Shown: positions 58,546 through 64,000 of the stretch, in pieces
Layout: each line of letters opens with the position of its first letter
Numbering within the stretch: the stretch's first letter is position 1
NCBI RefSeq assembly: GCF_014138045.1
Contig: NZ_JACGXA010000003.1
Span: forward strand, 310,001 to 374,000
Reading direction: 5' to 3'
Origin: Nocardioides ginsengisegetis
GTDB lineage: Bacteria; Actinomycetota; Actinomycetes; Propionibacteriales; Nocardioidaceae
DNA length: 64,000 nucleotides
The notes under the pieces: generated by a model
The model's input: the letters and a program-made list of their open reading frames with translations, nothing else
Told to the model about the DNA's origin: nothing
The model's database searches: none
Program-made: the position numbers and the translations under genes

Positions 58546-59928
58546 GTGACCACGGTCGAGCGCGATGTCCATGACCTCACCGAGCAGCGCTTCACCCGGA
58601 TGCGCCCGTTCGGGGGTGACGCGCCGCCGCCGATCGACACGAGCGGGCTGCCGCCGGGCCCGCGCTGGCCGGTCTTCCTGCAGAGCGCGGGGCTGCTGCG
58701 CTTCCGGCACCGCTTCGTGCCCTACCTCCACCGCAGGTACGGCGACGTCTTCACCGTGCGGATCATCCCCGGCGGCCGGCCGCTGGTCCTGTTCACGCGG
58801 CCCGAGCACGCCAAGGAGATCTTCGCGGGCGACCCGGAGGTCTTCCACGCCGGCAAGGGCAACGCGATCCTGGGCCCGATCATGGGGGAGCACTCGCTGC
58901 TCCTCCAGGACTCCGGTGAGCACAAGCGGGCGCGCAAGCTGCTGATGCCGGCCTTCAACGGCCACGCCCTGCGCGGCTACGAGGCCCTCGTGACCGAGGT
59001 CGCCGCGGCGGAGGCCGCCCACTGGACGCGGGGCGCCGAGCTCCGGGCGCTGGACCGGATGAACGCCGTCACCCTCGAGGTGATCCTCCGGGTCGTCTTC
59101 GGGGTCACCGACGAGACCCGGCTCGCCGAGCTGCGCCCCCGGGTCAACAAGACCGTCGACATCAGCCCCGCGATCCTGCTCGGCTGGGGCTACCCCGCCC
59201 TGCAGAAGTTCGGTCCGTGGAAGAAGACCGTGCAGAACCAGCACGAGCTCGACCAGCTGATCTACCGCGAGATCCGCGAGCGCCGGGCGGCTCCCGACCT
59301 GGCCGAGCGCACCGACGTCCTCTCGCGGCTGATCCTGATCGAGGACGGCGGCGACGCGCTCACCGACACCGAGCTCCGCGACCAGCTCGTGACCCTGCTG
59401 CTCGCGGGCCACGAGACCACCGCCACCGCGCTGGCCTGGGCCCTCCACGAGATCGGCCGCTCCCCGGAGCAGCTCGCCCGCGCCCGGACGGCCGCGCTCG
59501 AGGGCGACGACGCCTGGCTCGACGCGGTGATGAAGGAGTCGATGCGGCTGCACCCGGTCATCCCGATGGTCGTGCGGACCCTGATGAAGCCCGCGACCGT
59601 CGGCGGCATCGACCTGCCGGCCGGCACCACGATCGGGCCGTCGATCCTGGTCGCCCACAGCCGGCCGGAGAACCACCCCGACCCGGACCGCTTCGACCCC
59701 GAGCGCTTCCTGGGCCACAACCCGCCCACCAACACCTGGATCCCGTTCGGTGGCGGCGTACGTCGCTGCATCGGCGCAGGCTTCTCGCTGATGGAGGGCG
59801 TCGCCGTGCTCCGCGAGGTGCTGCGCGCCTGGGACGTGACCGCGGTCGGGGAGGACGAGCCGAAGGTCCGCAACATCACCAGCGTCCCGAGGAACGGGGC
59901 GCGGATCCGGGTGACCGCTCGCGCCTGA
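58546..59928 (+). CDS. Cytochrome P450
   Basis: A 460-residue soluble P450. The oxygen-activation motif in helix I is AGHETTATALAW at about 285-296, the ExxR motif is in MKESMRLHPVIPMVVRTL (about 326-343), and the haem loop is FGGGVRRCIGAGFSL (about 400-414) with the cysteine ligand. The sequence follows the CYP102/CYP138-like group rather than the short bacterial CYP105 type. GTG 58546 is preferred to 58540, because the -10 box TAGTAT lies exactly six bases before it. The MFS exporter 49 bases downstream may export a product. Its substrate and redox partner are not known; no ferredoxin is adjacent. Confidence 0.93.
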   Translation: MTTVERDVHDLTEQRFTRMRPFGGDAPPPIDTSGLPPGPRWPVFLQSAGLLRFRHRFVPYLHRRYGDVFTVRIIPGGRPLVLFTRPEHAKEIFAGDPEVFHAGKGNAILGPIMGEHSLLLQDSGEHKRARKLLMPAFNGHALRGYEALVTEVAAAEAAHWTRGAELRALDRMNAVTLEVILRVVFGVTDETRLAELRPRVNKTVDISPAILLGWGYPALQKFGPWKKTVQNQHELDQLIYREIRERRAAPDLAERTDVLSRLILIEDGGDALTDTELRDQLVTLLLAGHETTATALAWALHEIGRSPEQLARARTAALEGDDAWLDAVMKESMRLHPVIPMVVRTLMKPATVGGIDLPAGTTIGPSILVAHSRPENHPDPDRFDPERFLGHNPPTNTWIPFGGGVRRCIGAGFSLMEGVAVLREVLRAWDVTAVGEDEPKVRNITSVPRNGARIRVTARA

Positions 59929-59977
59929 CCCGGAAATCGCGTGCACCCGGTGGCCCCGGGTGCCACGCTTGCTGGTC

Positions 59978-61279
59978 GTGACCTGGCGTGACCGCTTCCG
60001 GGCGATGCGGATGGACGTGACCCCCCTGCGGGAGTCGCGCGACTTCCGGCTCCTCTTCCTGGCCGGCACCGTCTTCTACCTCGGCGGCATGGTCACCTAC
60101 GTCGCGATCCCCTACCAGATCTACACGCTCACCGGCTCCAACTTCGCGGTCGGTGCGATCGGCCTGGTCGAGCTGGTGCCGCTCGTCGTCTTCGGCCTGT
60201 ACGGCGGTGCGCTGGCCGACCACGTCGACCGCCGCAGGCTGCTGATCTGGACGGGGGTCGCCCAGGCCGGGTTCACCGTCGTGCTGGCCGTCAACGCGTT
60301 CGGCGACGACCCCCACGTGCCGCTGATCTTCGTGGTGGCCGGCCTGCTGGCCTCGAGCTCGGCCATGCAGCGGCCCTCCCGCGAGGCGCTCATGCCACGC
60401 ACGGTCCGCCACGACCAGATCACCGCCGCCAACAACCTGACCAGCCTCGGCATGCAGATCGGCGTGCTGGTCGGGCCGGCGATCGGCGGCCTGCTGGTGG
60501 CCTACGTCGGCATCGGCTGGTGCTACACCGTCGACATCGCGGGGCTCGGCGTCGCGACCCTGATGTTCGTCCTGATGCGGCCCTACCCGCACCGCGCCGA
60601 GACCACGCCGCCCAGCCTGGCCGGCATCCGCGACGGACTGCGCTACGCCCTCGGCCGCCGCGACCTGCTCGGCACCTACCTCGTCGACATCGCGGCCATG
60701 CTGCTCGCCCTGCCGGTGGTGCTCTTCCCGGCCCTGGCCAAGGAGGTCTTCGCGCGTCCCGAGCTCCTCGGCCTGCTCTACTCCGCCGAGACCGTCGGTG
60801 CCCTCGTGGCGACCGCCCTCAGCGGCTGGACCACGCGGGTGCACCTCCACGGCCGGGCGATCGTGATCGCCGCCGCGGCGTACGGCGCGTGTGTCGGGCT
60901 GGCGGGCCTGATGCCGAGCATCTGGCTGGTGATGCTGTTCCTGGCGTTGTCCGGCGCGGCCGACATGGTCTCGGCGACGTTCCGCGGCACGGTGTGGAAC
61001 CAGACGATCCCCGAGACGATGCGGGGCCGACTCGCGGGCATCGAGATGCTGTCCTACTCGATCGGCCCGCTGGGCGGGCAGGTCCGGGCCGGCGCGGTGG
61101 CCGACCTGTGGAGCGTCCGCGGCTCGATCGCCAGCGGTGGCTTCGCCTGCATCGCCGGCGTCGGGCTCACGGCCCTCGCGCTGCGCGACTTCTGGACCTA
61201 CGACGCGAGGACCGACGAGCACGCGGTCGCCGAGAGGGCGGCCCGCGCGCTCGCCGGTGAGCAGGTCGAGCTGGGGTGA
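59978..61279 (+). CDS. MFS transporter (enterobactin-exporter-like)
   Basis: A 433-residue transporter with about twelve helices: FRLLFLAGTVFYLGGMVTYV opens helix 1, and the loop motif GALADHVDRRRLLIW follows helix 2. The layout with a short N-terminus and TPLRESRDFR before helix 1 fits the EntS/MFS_3 type. GTG 59978 avoids an unlikely 18-base leader. It lies 49 bases after the P450 gene and is probably in the same operon. The substrate is unknown. Confidence 0.85.
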   Translation: MTWRDRFRAMRMDVTPLRESRDFRLLFLAGTVFYLGGMVTYVAIPYQIYTLTGSNFAVGAIGLVELVPLVVFGLYGGALADHVDRRRLLIWTGVAQAGFTVVLAVNAFGDDPHVPLIFVVAGLLASSSAMQRPSREALMPRTVRHDQITAANNLTSLGMQIGVLVGPAIGGLLVAYVGIGWCYTVDIAGLGVATLMFVLMRPYPHRAETTPPSLAGIRDGLRYALGRRDLLGTYLVDIAAMLLALPVVLFPALAKEVFARPELLGLLYSAETVGALVATALSGWTTRVHLHGRAIVIAAAAYGACVGLAGLMPSIWLVMLFLALSGAADMVSATFRGTVWNQTIPETMRGRLAGIEMLSYSIGPLGGQVRAGAVADLWSVRGSIASGGFACIAGVGLTALALRDFWTYDARTDEHAVAERAARALAGEQVELG

Positions 61280-61283
61280 GGGT

Positions 61284-62165
61284 TCAGCGCAGGTGCGCCA
61301 GTTTCCACATCCCCATCGCGGCGTGCGGCATGCCGTTCTCGTCGCTCGGCCAGAAGCACATCGTGAGGTACTTGCCGCGCGGCACGTCGTAGCTCCAGGC
61401 CACCGTGTGGCCGGCGCCGATCACGAGCGTCCCGCCATGTCCGGGCAGGGCCCACGACGGGTCGCCGTTGGCGCCACTGGCGAAGTAGCGGCGCACCTTC
61501 GCGGCCGTCGTGGATTCCTTGACCTGCGCGAGCTCCACGAAGTGCGGCTCGTCGGTCTTGTTGGTCGAGCGCATCCAGCCCGAGTGGTGCATCCGCCTCG
61601 GCTCGCTGAAGTCGTGCTCGCCGACCATGTTGATCGGCCCGTGCGACACCGGCATCCAGCGCTGCTGGACCTTCCCGGTGACCCGCAGCGTCCGCCAGGT
61701 GCCCCGGTCGAGGTTGACCAGGTAGTACTGGCCGGCGTCGAGGCGTGTCGCGAACGACGGGGCCTCGCCCTTCTCGACGAAGGTCCCGCCGTAGAACTCC
61801 ACGTTGCGGTCGATCCGCCGGATCTTCTTGAGGTTGCCGTTGAAGATGCCGCCGAAGTCGCCCTGCAGCTCCTTGAGGGAGTAGCCGTCGTGCAGGCGCA
61901 GCAGCTCGACGCTGCCGCTTCCGGCCGACCTGATGTCGAAGATGGTCGCGCCCGGGCGGAAGCCGGTCAGGCTGCGGCGGATGGACCCGTCCTCGGCGAC
62001 CGTGATCGTGACCCGGACGGGCGGTGCCTGGGTGGCGCCGGCGGGGCGCTGGATGGCAGGAGCGCCGGCCGGCGTGGCCGCGGCGCCCGTGGGGGCCAGC
62101 GTGGCGCCGGCCAGGGCGGTGGAGGCGAGTGTCGCCACCGCCACGAAGCGTGAGAGCAGGTGCAT
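61284..62165 (-). CDS. Secreted protein with cupredoxin-like C-terminus
   Basis: A 293-residue exported protein (signal peptide MHLLSRFVAVATLASTALAG, cleaved at about residue 30). Two beta-rich modules follow. The last part, HTVAWSYDVPRGKYLTMCFW and then ENGMPHAAMGMWKL, contains His, Cys, His and Met in the order of type 1 copper sites, although the Cys-His spacing (ten residues) is longer than in plastocyanins. ASTQ-like linkers are absent. No operon partner is seen; it converges on the MFS gene. Copper binding is only suggested by residue order. Confidence 0.55.
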   Translation of the reverse strand: MHLLSRFVAVATLASTALAGATLAPTGAAATPAGAPAIQRPAGATQAPPVRVTITVAEDGSIRRSLTGFRPGATIFDIRSAGSGSVELLRLHDGYSLKELQGDFGGIFNGNLKKIRRIDRNVEFYGGTFVEKGEAPSFATRLDAGQYYLVNLDRGTWRTLRVTGKVQQRWMPVSHGPINMVGEHDFSEPRRMHHSGWMRSTNKTDEPHFVELAQVKESTTAAKVRRYFASGANGDPSWALPGHGGTLVIGAGHTVAWSYDVPRGKYLTMCFWPSDENGMPHAAMGMWKLAHLR

Positions 62166-62298
62166 GGGTTTCCTCCGTTTCGGGGTTCCGAGCGAGCCCC
62201 AAGGGAGTGAATGCCCGGCGCAGTCGCGACCGTGGCCGAATGCCGCGAAATGACTCAGCCGGGCCCGCCCGAACGGCGGTTGGGTGCCGGGGTCCGGG

Positions 62299-63438
62299 TC
62301 ACCCGAAGGCAGCGCGTACGTCGCCCTCGGTGAGGCCGTAGTCGGCCAGGTCGTAGCGGTGCGCGGGCCGGCGCCCGCCGCGCCGCGACTCTGCGTCGAT
62401 CTGCTCGACCGCTGCGGCCGCGGCCCTTGTCCAGTCCAGCCCGAAGGCGTCGTAGATCCCGCGTGTGGTGCCGACCGGGTCCTGGACGAACGCCCCGTAG
62501 TCCACGTCGACGAACTGCGCCGGGTCGTGGTGGGTGCGGGCCTCCTCGAAGGAGCGCCACGAGCGGGCGAGCATGGCGAGCTGGGTCCGGCCGATCGTCT
62601 CGCCGACGAAGGTGGTCGAGTGCCCCGCGGTGGCCTCGGCCGACAGCGAGCACGCCGAGGCGATCGAGGTGACCGGGTCGCGGTGGGTGTGCACGACCAG
62701 CGCGTCGGGGTAGACCGCCATGAGGGCGTCGAGGGCGGCCAGGTGGGAGGGGTTCTTCAGGACCCAGCGCTTCTCCGGGTCGTTGAGCCCGATCAGCTGG
62801 AGGTTGGCCCGGTGGCGGGCGTAGGCGTCGGTCCAGTCCTGCTCCGCCAGCCACGCGGAGTAGCGCGGCACGTGGGCCAGCGACTCGTAGCTGATCGACT
62901 TGCCGGTCTGGCGCAGCAGCCGCCAGCACTCCTCCACGGACGTGGCGTCCATGTAGTGGATCCCCATGAACTCGGGGTTCTCGACGTGGTGCTCGCTGAA
63001 CGCCGCCTGCATGGCGGTGAAGACCGGGTCCTGCTCCCAGCTCTCGCGCGGCGGCCGGGGCTGGGGGAACTCGGTGAGCCACAGCTCCAGGCCCTGGTGG
63101 GCCGGGTCGGCGTTGAGGAGCCGGTGCAGCGCGGTCGTGCCGGTGCGGGGCAGGCCGACCACGAAGATCGGTCGCTCGACCGGCACGTCGGCGTGCTCGG
63201 GGTGCTCGCCGAACCGGAGCTGGGTGAGCAGCCGCCCGACCAGCGCGCTCTTGACCTGGCCGCGCTGGAAGTAGTTGCCCACGCCCGTCAGCCCCGCCTC
63301 CGGGGAGTTGAGGTCCTCGACGAGGATCCGCAGACCCTCCTCGTGCGCGGTGCCGCCGAAGTCCTCGAGCCCCGTGGTGCGCACGGCCGCGGCCGCGATG
63401 TCGTCGTACGAGCCGACGTCGTCCCGGACCCGGCTCAT
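62299..63438 (-). CDS. Sulfotransferase family protein
   Basis: A 379-residue sulfotransferase-3-like enzyme with the PAPS-binding P-loop FVVGLPRTGTTALHRLL at about 92-108, then LNDPEKRWVLKNPSHLAAL and VVHTHRDPVTSIAS (3'-phosphate-binding region, about 235-260). The catalytic base is not obvious in the divergent middle. In actinobacteria these cluster with lipid or steroid genes. The ATG overlaps the stop of the upstream SDR gene by four bases (ATGA), so the two are one operon. The acceptor is unknown. Confidence 0.88.
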   Translation of the reverse strand: MSRVRDDVGSYDDIAAAAVRTTGLEDFGGTAHEEGLRILVEDLNSPEAGLTGVGNYFQRGQVKSALVGRLLTQLRFGEHPEHADVPVERPIFVVGLPRTGTTALHRLLNADPAHQGLELWLTEFPQPRPPRESWEQDPVFTAMQAAFSEHHVENPEFMGIHYMDATSVEECWRLLRQTGKSISYESLAHVPRYSAWLAEQDWTDAYARHRANLQLIGLNDPEKRWVLKNPSHLAALDALMAVYPDALVVHTHRDPVTSIASACSLSAEATAGHSTTFVGETIGRTQLAMLARSWRSFEEARTHHDPAQFVDVDYGAFVQDPVGTTRGIYDAFGLDWTRAAAAAVEQIDAESRRGGRRPAHRYDLADYGLTEGDVRAAFG

Positions 63439-64000
63439 CGGGAGTGGAACTCCCCGCAGTCGACGGTCAGCACCTGCCCCGTCACCGCGCTCGCGAGGTC
63501 GCTGGCGAGGAAGAGCGTCGCCCGCGCGACCTCGTCGGGCGTGGCCAGCCGCTTCAGGTCCGTGGGCTGGGCCTTCTGCCGGTAGATCTCCTCGTGGGTG
63601 ACGCCCTGCTCGGAGGCCAGCCAGTCGAAGTAGGCCTTGTTGACGTCCTCGTAGATGTAGGACGGCGCGACGCTGTTGACCCGGATGCCACGCGGGCCGA
63701 GCTCGGTCGCCAGCGACGAGGACAGGTGCGCCAGCGCCCCCTTGCTGAGCTTGTAGCCGGCGTACTCCGGCTGCGAGGAGTACATGACACAGGAGTTCAG
63801 CATGATGACCGACCCCTGCGACTCCGCCAGGGCGTCGGCGAAGAGCGCCGAGAGCCGCAGCGGGGCGAAGACGTTGGTCTCGTTGGCCGCGCGCAGGCCG
63901 TCGAGGTCGAGCGTCGTGAGCGGGTCCATCGGCGGGATCCCGAAGGCGTTGTTGATCAGGCAGTCGACGCGGCCGAACTCGTCCAGCGCGGCCCGCACCA
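63435..64000 (-). CDS. Short-chain dehydrogenase/reductase (partial, N-terminus missing)
   Basis: The frame is open at the window edge; about 188 residues are visible. Present are NNAFGIPP (the NNAG-type motif), the catalytic serine in LNSCVMYSSQPEYAGYKLSK with Tyr and Lys of the YxxxK motif, and RGIRVNSVAPSYIYED. The TGxxxGxG cofactor motif lies outside the window. It is an NAD(P)H-dependent classical SDR, coupled by overlap to the sulfotransferase gene, so the pair likely modifies the same lipid or sterol-like substrate. That is an inference. Confidence 0.85.
   Translation of the reverse strand, partial: VRAALDEFGRVDCLINNAFGIPPMDPLTTLDLDGLRAANETNVFAPLRLSALFADALAESQGSVIMLNSCVMYSSQPEYAGYKLSKGALAHLSSSLATELGPRGIRVNSVAPSYIYEDVNKAYFDWLASEQGVTHEEIYRQKAQPTDLKRLATPDEVARATLFLASDLASAVTGQVLTVDCGEFHSR

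Overview
The window comes from a high-GC actinobacterium, most likely Nocardioides or another member of the Nocardioidaceae. The signs are GC-rich third codon positions, many GTG starts, mycobacterial-type FadE5 and Rv0338c-like proteins, SigE-family sigma factors, secreted 'choice-of-anchor' proteins, and many promoters whose -10 box lies six bases before the start codon (leaderless mRNAs). It looks chromosomal: no integrase, transposase, phage gene or CRISPR array is visible, gene density is high, and two genes are cut by the window ends.

Layout. 1-8.6 kb: tail of an RGG-rich protein, a LysE/ArgO exporter, a small stress-type membrane protein, FadE5 acyl-CoA dehydrogenase, a TauE/SafE exporter with an Rrf2 regulator, a sulfotransferase-like protein, an NTF2-like protein behind a KstR-type box, a SigE-family sigma factor with a membrane partner, and a DUF2461 protein. 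8.8-14.8 kb: a secreted C39-like peptidase with a lipoprotein, tRNA-Gly(CCC) followed by two tandem degenerate tRNA-Gly copies, an SGNH hydrolase, dcd, and a DUF4097/ribbon-helix-helix pair. 14.8-32.9 kb: an SLC5 symporter with a small membrane partner, a sigma-like/PASTA fusion, a large Fe-S oxidoreductase with a repeat-bearing disordered tail, an M4 protease, an 831-residue secreted metallohydrolase-like protein, a nucleotidyltransferase, an IclR regulator, a VOC protein, an MFS transporter and two tandem choice-of-anchor secreted proteins.

33-51 kb holds a dispersed histidine utilisation regulon: hutH, hutU, then hutF and hutI behind an M20 amidohydrolase that may replace HutG. hutH and hutU carry an identical 16-bp operator at nearly the same distance upstream of the start, and a third version lies upstream of an M20 peptidase/MFS operon. 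The site resembles the published motif of the corynebacterial IclR-type regulator HutR, and an IclR gene lies at 27.1-27.9 kb. Between these are a vanadium-type haloperoxidase, a frameshifted LuxR gene, an M48 protease, MFS transporters and a malyl-CoA-lyase/CitE pair.

51-64 kb: a 45-residue ORF, a LAL-type LuxR regulator, a sucrase/ferredoxin-like protein, a histidine kinase and response regulator pair, a cytochrome P450 with an MFS exporter, a secreted protein with a cupredoxin-like C-terminus, and a sulfotransferase/SDR operon running off the end.

The least expected items are the tandem degenerate tRNA-Gly copies (a terminator is seen only after the whole array), the six SLFD motifs in the Fe-S protein tail, the shared hut operator, a 48-bp hairpin repeat present twice, and sigma-B/sigma-F-type promoters before two small membrane proteins.
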